Positions 1 through 7,576 of a DNA stretch of 64,000 nucleotides are shown one piece after another (the stretch's first letter is position 1; every line of letters begins with the position of its first letter). Origin of the DNA: Haloparvum alkalitolerans (GTDB taxonomy: Archaea > Halobacteriota > Halobacteria > Halobacteriales > Haloferacaceae); NCBI RefSeq assembly GCF_050122995.1, contig NZ_JBNLIA010000008.1, forward strand, positions 1-64,000, written 5' to 3'. A program made the position numbers and the translations under genes. Below the pieces are notes generated by a model, which did no database searches, was not told the origin of the DNA, and saw nothing but the letters and a program-made list of their open reading frames with translations.

Positions 1-180
1 CCAGCGCGCTACCGCACGCTGGAGGCTAGCGAGACGCGGGTTGTCTCGCCAAGCGGAGAGCGAGGAGCGCAGCGAGGGTCCCGCGAGGAACGAGCGGGAC
101 GACGGCAGTCGCAGCCCGGCAGCCCGCTACTGCAGGCAGCCCGGACCGTCTGCCGGAACCCGGCGCGGTCGAGCCGGCTG

Positions 181-258
181 GGGCTTTCTAGACGTTACTG
201 TCTAGAGCAGCAGGCTCAACAGCAGTTACAGAAGCACAGCCTGACAGAAAAACAAAAC
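181..258 (+). repeat. Dispersed intergenic element, copy A (tail only)
   Basis: This segment aligns with three other intergenic places in the window. The best match is copy C at 45781-45856: both read GGGCTTTCT, then GTT-CTGTC, then GCAGCAG, then GCAGT-ACA-AA-CAC, and end in an A-rich stretch. Copy A carries its own inverted repeat, CTAGAC/GTCTAG, at 189-206. The rest of positions 1-553 contains no convincing gene; it is GC-rich with several short repeated words. The function is unknown. Confidence 0.6.
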
Positions 259-553
259 TTTCTCGGTGCTCCGATCAGTATCGGTCGTGTCGTCGCTGCA
301 GGTCCCGGGAGCATCGGTCGGATCGACGGCCGCTCCGCTGTTCACGAGGCGGCGACCCATCACGGTAGCGAGAGGCGCCCCTCGATGCCGCCCTCGCCGC
401 AAACGGAACCAACTAAGCGGCTCGCGCACGAGGTGCCGGTATGAATCGTCTTCTCCGACGCCCGGGTCCGGACCCTGGGGGTCGCCGAACTGCACGCGCT
501 CGGAGCGCTCCGCTCCGGTCGCATCTCCGCTCTCTACGGGGGGCTTTCCACGC

Positions 554-2905
554 GTGACCGACGAGGAACTCGCCAAGGACCTCGGTCCGCTCGCGGCCCT
601 CACTATCGGCATCGGGACGATGATCGGCGCCGGTATCTTCGTGCTGCCCGGAACCGCGGTCGCGCGGGCCGGCCCGCTCGCGGCCGCCACCTTCGTCATC
701 GGCGGCGTCATCGCGCTGTTCACCGCGCTGTCGGCCTCGGAACTCGGCACCGCGATGCCGAAGTCCGGCGGCGCGTACTTCTACGTCAACCGGGCGCTCG
801 GACCGCTGTTCGGGTCGATAACCGGCTGGGCCAACTGGCTCGGGCTGGCGTTCGCCTCCGCGTTCTACATGTACGGGTTCGGCGAGTACGTCAACACGCT
901 CGTCGGGCTCGGCCCCGTCTCGCTCGGTCCGGTCTCCCTGGAGGCCGCGCAGGTGATCGGCCTGTTCGGCGCGCTGCTTTTCATCGGGGTCAACTACTTC
1001 GGCGCCAAGGAGACCGGCGGGCTCCAGAACGCCATCGTCCTCCTCCTGCTGGCGATCCTCGGCCTGTTCACCGTCGTCGGACTGTTCAACGCGGACCTCG
1101 ACTCGCTGCGGCCGATCGCACCCCCGGGGGCGACCGCCGAGGTCCTCCCCGTCACCGCGGTCGTCTTCGTCTCGTACCTGGGGTTCGTCCAGATCACCTC
1201 GGTCGCCGAGGAGATCCAGGACCCCGGGCGGAACCTCCCGCGTGCGGTCATCGGCTCCGTCGTCATCGTCACCGTCGTCTACGCGCTGTTCCTCCTGGTC
1301 CTGCTCGCGGCGGTCCCCAACGAGCTGGTGGCGAACAACGACACCGCGGTCGTCGAGGCCGCGCGGCTGCTGTTCGGTCAGTACGAGCTCCTCGGGTACT
1401 CGCTCGGGGCCGTCGGGGCCTCGCTGCTGCTGATCGGGGGGCTGTTGGCGACCGCCTCCTCCGCGAACGCCTCGATCCTCTCCTCCTCGCGGATCAACTT
1501 CGCGATGGGCCGTGACAAGATCGTCACGCCGAAACTCAACGAGATCCATCCCCGCTTCGGGACCCCGTACAAGTCCATCGCGCTGACCGGCGGCCTGATC
1601 ATCCTGTTCCTGCTCGCGGGCGGGCTCGAACTGCTCGCGACCGCGGGGTCGGTGCTTCACCTCATCGTCTACGGCCTGCTCAACATCGCGCTCATCGTGA
1701 TGCGCGAGGCGGAGCCGGAGGGGTACGACCCCGACTTCGAGGTGCCGCTGTATCCGATCGTCCCGCTGATCGGGACGATCTCCTCGTTCGCGCTGATCGC
1801 CTACATCGAGCCGCTGGTCATCTTGCTGTCCGCGGGGCTCGTCGCGTTCGCCGCGCTGTGGTACCTGCTGTACGCGCGCCGGAGCGTCGAACACGCCGGC
1901 GTGCTGGCCGACTGGGTGCTCGACCGCTCCGAGGAGCTTCCCGACGCCGCCGTCTCCGCGGCCACCAGCGTCCAGCCGGACGCGACCGGCTACCGCGTGA
2001 TGGTGCCGCTGTCGAACCCCAAGACGGAGGAGCACCTCATCTCGCTTGCGGCCGCGATCGCCAACCAGAACGACGGCACCGTGGTCGCGGTGAACATCGC
2101 CAACGTCCCGGACCAGACGTCGCTCGAGGCGGCCCGCGAGCGCGGCGCCCACGACGCGGCCCACGACCTGCTCGAGAGCGCGAAAGCCGACGCCGAGACG
2201 TTCGGCGTGGACGTGGAGACGCACGTCGTGCTCTCACACCGCACCTTCGAGGAGGTGTTCGACGCCGCCCGCCGGTTCGGCGCGGACATGACAGTGATGG
2301 GCTGGGGGCCGGACGCCCACGGTTCGCCCGGCCGCGCGGAGTCGGCCATCGACGAGCTGGCGCACTCGCTGCCGTGCGACTTCCTCGTGTTCAAGGACCG
2401 CGGCTTCGACCCCTCGCGGATCCTGGTGCCGACCGCGGGCGGTCCGGACTCCGACCTCTCGGCGGCCGTCGCCCGCATGCTTCGCGCGGAGTTCGGCTCC
2501 GAGGTGACCCTGCTGCACGTCGCGGACGACCGCGACGCCGGCGAGCGGTTCCTCACGGAGTGGGCCGCCGACCACGGGCTCGCCGACGCCGCGACGCGCG
2601 TCGAGTCCGGCGACGTGGAACGGCGCATCGAGGAGGCCGCGGCCGAGGCCACGATGCTCGTCATCGGTGCGACCGAGAAGGGCCTGCTCTCGCGGCTGGT
2701 CCGCGGCTCGCTCGTGTTGAGCGTGCTCGACGACGTGGAGTGCTCCGTGCTGCTGGCCGAGAAGCGCCACGACCGCGGCCTCCGAGACCGGCTGTTCGGC
2801 TCCGGCGCCCGATCGAAGGCGACCGACTGGGACGGCGACGACCCGGCCGATGCGGACGAGGCGAGCGATACCGCGCCGGGAGACGACCACGCGGACGCCG
2901 ACTGA
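554..2905 (+). CDS. APC-family amino-acid transporter with C-terminal tandem UspA domains
   Basis: This is an amino-acid/polyamine/organocation transporter of 783 residues in the cytoplasmic membrane. The first ~450 residues hold about 12 hydrophobic segments, and the first contains the family's glycine-rich unwound motif (GIGTMIGAGIFVLPG). Two universal-stress (UspA-like) domains follow at about residues 478-610 and 620-740, then an acidic tail. I chose the GTG at 554 because the family homology begins at once (VTDEELAKDLGP); the reading frame upstream runs through repeat DNA and looks non-coding. The same layout is known in haloarchaeal Cat-type transporters. A free UspA gene follows 57 nt downstream. 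The substrate cannot be read from the sequence. Confidence 0.9.
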   Translation: MTDEELAKDLGPLAALTIGIGTMIGAGIFVLPGTAVARAGPLAAATFVIGGVIALFTALSASELGTAMPKSGGAYFYVNRALGPLFGSITGWANWLGLAFASAFYMYGFGEYVNTLVGLGPVSLGPVSLEAAQVIGLFGALLFIGVNYFGAKETGGLQNAIVLLLLAILGLFTVVGLFNADLDSLRPIAPPGATAEVLPVTAVVFVSYLGFVQITSVAEEIQDPGRNLPRAVIGSVVIVTVVYALFLLVLLAAVPNELVANNDTAVVEAARLLFGQYELLGYSLGAVGASLLLIGGLLATASSANASILSSSRINFAMGRDKIVTPKLNEIHPRFGTPYKSIALTGGLIILFLLAGGLELLATAGSVLHLIVYGLLNIALIVMREAEPEGYDPDFEVPLYPIVPLIGTISSFALIAYIEPLVILLSAGLVAFAALWYLLYARRSVEHAGVLADWVLDRSEELPDAAVSAATSVQPDATGYRVMVPLSNPKTEEHLISLAAAIANQNDGTVVAVNIANVPDQTSLEAARERGAHDAAHDLLESAKADAETFGVDVETHVVLSHRTFEEVFDAARRFGADMTVMGWGPDAHGSPGRAESAIDELAHSLPCDFLVFKDRGFDPSRILVPTAGGPDSDLSAAVARMLRAEFGSEVTLLHVADDRDAGERFLTEWAADHGLADAATRVESGDVERRIEEAAAEATMLVIGATEKGLLSRLVRGSLVLSVLDDVECSVLLAEKRHDRGLRDRLFGSGARSKATDWDGDDPADADEASDTAPGDDHADAD

Positions 2906-2962
2906 TCCCCGCGCGGCGCGCGAACCCCCGTACTTTTCACGGATAGCGGGGAACCCGAGTCC

Positions 2963-3502
2963 ATGAACGCCGAGGACGCCGGCGGGGGCGACGAGGAACG
3001 GCTCCCGGGGGAACCGGTGGCTGTCGACCCGCTCGCGGACGCGGGCGGTCTCGCGAGCGGGCTCCCCTCGGTCGCGTCGGTCGAGGTCAGGTGTCCGGCG
3101 GACGCCGAGCCACCCGAACGCATCTCCTCGATCCTCGTCGCGGTCGGCAGCGGCCCGCACGCGGTCGCGACCGTCGACCTCGCACGGGCGCTGGCCGAGG
3201 AGACGGACGCGTGGCTCGAACTGTTCCACGTCGCGGCCGACGGCGTCGACGGCGAGGCGCTGCTCGACGACGCGGCCGGGCGGCTGGGCGAGTTCGAGCG
3301 CGTCGACCGCTGGCTGGTCGACGAGGGGACGCCGGCGTCCGCCATCGTCGAGCAGTCGTCCTACTACGACGCGGTCGTGCTCGGGTCCTCCACGCGGGGT
3401 CGGGTCGAGCGGTTCGTTCTCGGTTCGACGACCGCCACGGTGGCCGACCGCGCCGACTGTCCGGTGGTCGTCGTCTCGGGAGACGGCGCGGGGACGCTGT
3501 AG
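2963..3502 (+). CDS. Universal stress protein (UspA family)
   Basis: This is a 179-residue single UspA domain with a 50-residue acidic, disordered N-terminal extension. The nucleotide-binding signature G-2x-G-9x-G-S is present near the C-terminus (GSSTRGRVERFVLGST). A TATA-like ACTTTTCA box at 2932-2939 lies about 27 nt before the ATG, so the gene can be transcribed independently of the transporter just upstream, although the two probably act together. A likely role is ATP- or ligand-dependent modulation of the neighbouring transporter; that is inference from the fused Usp domains next door. Confidence 0.85.
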   Translation: MNAEDAGGGDEERLPGEPVAVDPLADAGGLASGLPSVASVEVRCPADAEPPERISSILVAVGSGPHAVATVDLARALAEETDAWLELFHVAADGVDGEALLDDAAGRLGEFERVDRWLVDEGTPASAIVEQSSYYDAVVLGSSTRGRVERFVLGSTTATVADRADCPVVVVSGDGAGTL

Positions 3503-3543
3503 CCGCGTCGGCGGGCCGTCATGACCGGCGGGTCGTCACGACG

Positions 3544-4185
3544 CTACTCCGGGTATCCGTCGACGATCTCGACGCCGGAGGAGGCGCCGATCCGCTCGGC
3601 GCCCGCCTCCAGCATCGCCATCGCCGCCTCGTAGGAGCCGACGCCGCCGGAGGCCTTGACGGGGAGGTACTCGCTCATCAGCTCCACGTCCGCGACCGCG
3701 GCGCCGCCGTCCGCGAAGCCGGTCGAGGTCTTGACCATGTCGGCGTCGGCCTCGACGGCGGCCTCGCAGGCGCGGTGCTTCTCCTCGTCGGTCAACAGGG
3801 CGGTCTCGATGATCACCTTCACCGGAACCGGGACCGCGGCGACGACCTCCGCGAGGTCGGCGGCGACGGCGTCGTCCTCGCCGGCCTTCAACCGACCGAC
3901 GTTGATCACGAGGTCGATCTCGTCGGCGCCGTCGTCCCACGCGTTGACCGCCTCGTCGTGTTTCGACTCGGTGCTGTGTTGGCCGTGTGGAAACCCCACC
4001 ACGGTCGCGAGCGTCACGTCGTCGTAGGCCGGATCCGCGGCGGCCTCCGCGACGTAACAGGGCGGGATGCAGGCGTTCATCCCGTGGGCGGCGGCCTCGT
4101 CGAGGACGGTGCACACGTCGCCCCAGGTCGTCTCGGGGCCGAGGACGGTGTGGTCGATGCTGGCGGCGAACTCCGCGCGGTTCAT
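3544..4185 (-). CDS. deoC: Deoxyribose-phosphate aldolase
   Basis: DeoC cleaves 2-deoxyribose-5-phosphate to acetaldehyde and glyceraldehyde-3-phosphate in deoxynucleoside catabolism. The protein has 213 residues, the usual length for short archaeal DeoC. Catalytic residues are visible: the Asp in DEIDLVINVG (near 89), the Schiff-base Lys in MVKTSTGF (near 152) and the second Lys in VKASGG (near 178). A CTTTTGAG box lies 26 nt before the ATG. It is convergent with the upstream uspA gene and transcribed alone. Confidence 0.95.
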   Translation of the reverse strand: MNRAEFAASIDHTVLGPETTWGDVCTVLDEAAAHGMNACIPPCYVAEAAADPAYDDVTLATVVGFPHGQHSTESKHDEAVNAWDDGADEIDLVINVGRLKAGEDDAVAADLAEVVAAVPVPVKVIIETALLTDEEKHRACEAAVEADADMVKTSTGFADGGAAVADVELMSEYLPVKASGGVGSYEAAMAMLEAGAERIGASSGVEIVDGYPE

Positions 4186-4206
4186 ACCCGGCAGTCGCGG
4201 GCCCGC

Positions 4207-4214
4207 CTCAAAAG
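4207..4214 (-). promoter_or_regulatory. TATA-like box of deoC
   Basis: The minus strand reads CTTTTGAG, centred 26 nt upstream of the deoC ATG at 4185. The same octamer is found at the same distance before the NSS transporter gene at 6246. The spacing predicts a leaderless transcript. Confidence 0.55.
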
Positions 4215-4263
4215 CGGTGCGGGGCCGGCGCGTCGACGCCCCGCGGTCGGCCGCGCTCGTACC

Positions 4264-4340
4264 GGTCCGGTCACGGCGGGTTTCGCGCCGGCCCGGCTAC
4301 GGCGGGTTCCGCGCCGGCCCGGTTGCGGCGGGTCCGCGTC
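4264..4340 (+). repeat. 26-bp tandem repeat, three units
   Basis: Three imperfect copies of about 26 bp (4264-4289, 4290-4315, 4316-4340) share the core CGG followed by CGGCGGGT and CGCG. They lie in the divergent spacer between deoC and the next gene, just upstream of that gene's TATA-like box. No function is apparent. Confidence 0.75.
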
Positions 4341-4345
4341 GGCCG

Positions 4346-4353
4346 CTTTTTAC
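4346..4353 (+). promoter_or_regulatory. TATA-like box for the gene at 4377
   Basis: CTTTTTAC lies 27 nt before the ATG at 4377. The only longer reading frame passes through the tandem repeats and the promoter itself, so this box decides the start. Confidence 0.5.
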
Positions 4354-4376
4354 CCCGTCCCGTTCAACTGACGCCC

Positions 4377-4778
4377 ATGACCCGATTCGACGCCGCCGAG
4401 GAGGCGGAGCGGCGAAAGCTCTACGCGGAGGCCGTGACCGCACACAGAAAGCGGTCCAGTCCGGTGACGACGATCGACGTCGACCCCGACAGCGACACCA
4501 CGGAGACCGACGGGGAGTTTCCCCCGTGGATACAGGTGGCGGGCACGGAAGTCGTGATGGACTGCACCGACGCCGAACTGGAGCGGTTGAAGGATCTGCT
4601 GGGGGAGTACCCGGAGTTCCGCATCGAGGAACTGGAGAGCCCGGAGGAGGCGGAGGGGACGAACGCGGTGGTCTCGGCGCGATCGGACGCGAACCGGATC
4701 GCGGACTTCGCGGAGCGCGCGTTCCGCGAGGTGTACGAACTGGAGTCGGACTACCGCGCGTGGGTCACCGCGGTCTGA
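4377..4778 (+). CDS. Conserved acidic protein of unknown function
   Basis: This 133-residue soluble, acidic protein belongs to no family I recognise with certainty. Its N-terminus is charged and helical (MTRFDAAEEAERRKLYAEAV). A middle segment with PPWIQVAGTEVVMDCTDAE resembles a small beta-rich core, and the C-terminus is helical. A TATA-like box 27 nt upstream supports this ATG. The stop codon is the first part of a self-complementary GAGCCGGCTC followed by six T, so it forms a monocistronic unit. It looks like a haloarchaea-specific family. Confidence 0.75.
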   Translation: MTRFDAAEEAERRKLYAEAVTAHRKRSSPVTTIDVDPDSDTTETDGEFPPWIQVAGTEVVMDCTDAELERLKDLLGEYPEFRIEELESPEEAEGTNAVVSARSDANRIADFAERAFREVYELESDYRAWVTAV

Positions 4779-4792
4779 GCCGGCTCTTTTTT
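4777..4792 (+). terminator. Hairpin plus T-tract terminator
   Basis: The palindrome GAGCCGGCTC overlaps the stop codon of the gene at 4377-4778 and is followed directly by TTTTTT. Archaeal RNA polymerase terminates at T-tracts, and the hairpin may help. Confidence 0.6.
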
Positions 4793-4830
4793 GAACGCGG
4801 CGTCGGACCGCCGCTCCTCCGACCGCGGGG

Positions 4831-6246
4831 TCAGACCGCCGACCGCGTCCGCGCGCGAGAGAGCATCGCGGCCGCGACCGCGACCGCGGCCACGGCGACT
4901 CCGACGACGCCCCAGTCGCCGACGACGCGCCCCGCACCGAGCGCGTTCAGCAGCGTGAACGCGAGGAAAACCGGCAGCAGCGTCCCGATCAGGTAGCGCC
5001 ACGGCACCGCCAGCGCCGCGGCGATCGGTCCCGCGCCCGCGCGCAACTCCGCGACCGCCTCGTCGCCGAGCGTCCATCCGGCGAACAGCAGGAACGCGAG
5101 GAGCCCGAGCGCGAGCAGGTTGTCGACCACCGGCCCGGCGACGAACTCGAACAGCGCGGGGCGAAGCGCGTTCGCCGTGCCCGTGACGGCGATCAGCGCG
5201 CCGGTGCCGGCGACCGCGCGCTTCCGCGGGACCTCGAACTCGTCGACGAGGAACGCGACCGGGATCTCGAGGATGCTGATCGACGAGGAGAGTGCCGCCA
5301 GAAGCACCACGCCGAAGAACGCGGCGGCGACGAGTGTGCCGAACGGGAGCGCGGTGAACGCGCCCGCGAGGCTCACGAACAGGGCGCCGGGGCCGCCCGT
5401 GCCGGGGTCGACCTCCAGCGCGAACAGGAGCGGGAAGACGACCAGCCCCGCCAGCACGCCGACGGCGGTGTTGAGCGCGGCGATGGTCGTCGCGTCGACC
5501 GCGAGCGACCGGTCCTCCCCGACGTAGGAGGCGTAGACGAGCATCGTCCCCGCCCCGACCGAGAGCGTGAACAGCGCCTGCCCCGCGGCCGGCAGCAGGA
5601 GGTCGAGCGCGTTCGTGCGGAGCGTCCCGAGGTCGAACCCGAGCAGGAACGCGAACCCGGCGGCGGCGCCCTCCTGCGTGCCGGCCCACGCCGCCAGTGC
5701 GACCAGCAGGACGACGATCGCGGGCATCATCACCTTCGTCGCGACCTCGATGCCGCGCCGGACGCCCGCGGCGACGACGACGCCCGTGATCGCGAGGAAC
5801 GCGAGGTGGAACGCGACCGCGGACGGACCGTAGGAGATCGCCGCGAAGTGCGCGCCCGGTTCGGCCGCGTACGGTGCCGCGCCCGCCAGCCCCGCGAGGC
5901 TCTCGAGGAAGTACCGGAGGATCCACCCGCCCACGACGCTGTAAAAGGAGAGCAGCACCGTCGCGGCGAGCACCGCGATCCCGCCCGCGGCGCCCCACGC
6001 CCGCGACCCGGAGAGGTCCCGGAGCGCGCCCACGGGGTTCCGGTTCGCGCGCCGTCCGATCACGAACTCCGCGAGGAGGCCGGGGACGCCGACGAGGAGC
6101 ACGACGCCGAGATACACCGCCAGAAACGCGCTCCCGCCGTTCTCGGCGGTCATCCAGGGGAACCGCCAGACGTTTCCGAGCCCCACGGCGCTGCCCACCG
6201 CCGCGAGGATGAAGCCGACTCGCGTCGCCCACGTTTCGCGTGTCAT
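4831..6246 (-). CDS. Sodium-dependent transporter, NSS/SNF family
   Basis: A 471-residue membrane protein of the neurotransmitter:sodium symporter family. The TM1 signature with its unwound sodium and substrate site is clear near the N-terminus (GSAVGLGNVWRFPW), and about 12 hydrophobic segments follow, as in LeuT-type carriers. Members import amino acids or related solutes with Na+; the substrate cannot be told here. The ATG at 6246 is supported by a CTTTTGAG box 26 nt upstream. It is divergent from the suf genes and has no obvious operon partner. Confidence 0.92.
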   Translation of the reverse strand: MTRETWATRVGFILAAVGSAVGLGNVWRFPWMTAENGGSAFLAVYLGVVLLVGVPGLLAEFVIGRRANRNPVGALRDLSGSRAWGAAGGIAVLAATVLLSFYSVVGGWILRYFLESLAGLAGAAPYAAEPGAHFAAISYGPSAVAFHLAFLAITGVVVAAGVRRGIEVATKVMMPAIVVLLVALAAWAGTQEGAAAGFAFLLGFDLGTLRTNALDLLLPAAGQALFTLSVGAGTMLVYASYVGEDRSLAVDATTIAALNTAVGVLAGLVVFPLLFALEVDPGTGGPGALFVSLAGAFTALPFGTLVAAAFFGVVLLAALSSSISILEIPVAFLVDEFEVPRKRAVAGTGALIAVTGTANALRPALFEFVAGPVVDNLLALGLLAFLLFAGWTLGDEAVAELRAGAGPIAAALAVPWRYLIGTLLPVFLAFTLLNALGAGRVVGDWGVVGVAVAAVAVAAAMLSRARTRSAV

Positions 6247-6268
6247 TACCCGTCACAGCGGATCCGCA

Positions 6269-6276
6269 CTCAAAAG
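6269..6276 (-). promoter_or_regulatory. TATA-like box of the NSS transporter gene
   Basis: The minus strand reads CTTTTGAG, centred about 26 nt before the ATG at 6246. It is the same octamer and distance as for deoC. Confidence 0.5.
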
Positions 6277-6503
6277 CGTAACTACCTGACGATCCCTCAA
6301 CTCCGCGGCACCTACGTTTTTGAGTCGGTTTGCGGCCGATATGTTCTCGAATCTATCGCCGATCGCGGCGAGACGGTGTTGGATCGTCGTTTATGTCAGT
6401 CAGATTTCTGTATCGGTCGACCAGCGCCCGTTGCGGTCGGATCTCGACTACCCCCGACACCGTGTGGTCGCTAGTCGGGGGTACCCGTCGCCCTTTCTGA
6501 TTC

Positions 6504-6518
6504 GGAAAATTATTTTCC
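6504..6518 (+). promoter_or_regulatory. Perfect 15-nt palindrome upstream of sufC, candidate operator
   Basis: GGAAAAT-T-ATTTTCC is a perfect inverted repeat about 85-100 nt before the sufC ATG, flanked by two direct copies of GATTCGG. The spacer from 6247 to 6602 otherwise holds no gene. Its position and symmetry fit a dimeric repressor site. The DtxR-like regulator encoded at 10887 is a natural candidate, but this is only inference. Confidence 0.4.
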
Positions 6519-6602
6519 AGATTCGGGGGATTTGCAGGGGTGAATGCGTAACCATTAACCTCGGCAGTCCCCACTCTACACACACGAGGCACGAGACTAC
6601 AC

Positions 6603-7523
6603 ATGGCAACTCTCGAAATCAACGATCTCCACGCACGAGTGGCTGAGGAGGACGGCGAACGGATCCTGCGCGGTGTTGACCTTCGGGTCGAATCCGGCGA
6701 GATCCACGCGCTGATGGGCCCGAACGGCTCGGGCAAGTCGACGACCGCGAAGGTCATCGCGGGCCATCCGGCCTACGAGGTGACCGACGGCGAGATCCTC
6801 CTCCACCTCGACGAGGCGGACGTGGCCGACATCGACGAGGACATCGACGAGGAGGACTACACCTGGAACCTCCTCGAGCTGGAGCCCAACGAGCGCGCCG
6901 CGCTCGGCATCTTCCTCGGCTTCCAGTACCCCGCGGAGATCGAGGGCGTCACGATGACGAACTTCCTCCGGCAGGCGATCAACGCCAAACACGAGGAGCG
7001 CGAGGAGCTCTTCGAGGACGAGGAGCCGGAGGCCGACGCCGACGAGGACGAGGACGCCGGCTACGACTCCTCACCAATGGAGGGCCCCACGGACGAGGGC
7101 GAGATCGGCGTCGCGGAGTTCCAGCAGCTGCTCTCCGAGAAGATGGAGCTGCTCGACATGGACGAGAAGTTCATGCAGCGGTACCTCAACGCCGGCTTCT
7201 CCGGCGGCGAGAAGAAGCAGAACGAGGTGCTGCAGGCCGCGATGTTAGAGCCGGCCGTCGCCGTGCTCGACGAGATCGACTCCGGGCTGGACATCGACCG
7301 CCTGCAGGACGTGGCGAAGGGGATCAACGCGCTCCGCGACGAGCAGGGCACGGGCGTCCTCCAGATCACCCACTACCAGCGCATCCTGGACTACGTCGAG
7401 CCCGACCACGTCCACATCATGCTGGACGGCGAGGTCGTCAAGAGCGGCGACGCCGAGCTCGCTGAGCAGCTCGAGGACAAGGGCTACGACTGGGTCCGCG
7501 AGGAAGTCTACGAGGCGGCGTAA
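6603..7523 (+). CDS. sufC: Fe-S cluster assembly ATPase SufC
   Basis: SufC is the ABC-type ATPase that drives the SufBD scaffold in iron-sulfur cluster assembly in the cytosol. The protein has 306 residues. Walker A is GPNGSGKST (about 39-47), the ABC signature FSGGEKKQNE is near 199, and Walker B with its glutamate is VLDEIDSGLD near 220. It is longer than bacterial SufC because of a highly acidic insertion (about residues 130-165), typical of halophilic adaptation. It is first in sufC-sufB-sufD, all on the same strand. Confidence 0.97.
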   Translation: MATLEINDLHARVAEEDGERILRGVDLRVESGEIHALMGPNGSGKSTTAKVIAGHPAYEVTDGEILLHLDEADVADIDEDIDEEDYTWNLLELEPNERAALGIFLGFQYPAEIEGVTMTNFLRQAINAKHEEREELFEDEEPEADADEDEDAGYDSSPMEGPTDEGEIGVAEFQQLLSEKMELLDMDEKFMQRYLNAGFSGGEKKQNEVLQAAMLEPAVAVLDEIDSGLDIDRLQDVAKGINALRDEQGTGVLQITHYQRILDYVEPDHVHIMLDGEVVKSGDAELAEQLEDKGYDWVREEVYEAA

Positions 7524-7576
7524 CTACTCGTGATTACACACCAGTATAATGTCCACGCGAACGTAATCAACACACA

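Noticed and set aside
266..553. N-terminal extension of the amino-acid transporter frame
   Set aside because: The 96 extra codons pass through Arg/Ser/Pro-rich sequence next to repeat copy A and have no transporter similarity; homology begins at the GTG at 554.
413..2224. 603-codon open frame antisense to the transporter
   Set aside because: It is an Arg/Asp/Gln-rich shadow caused by high GC at third positions of the real gene.
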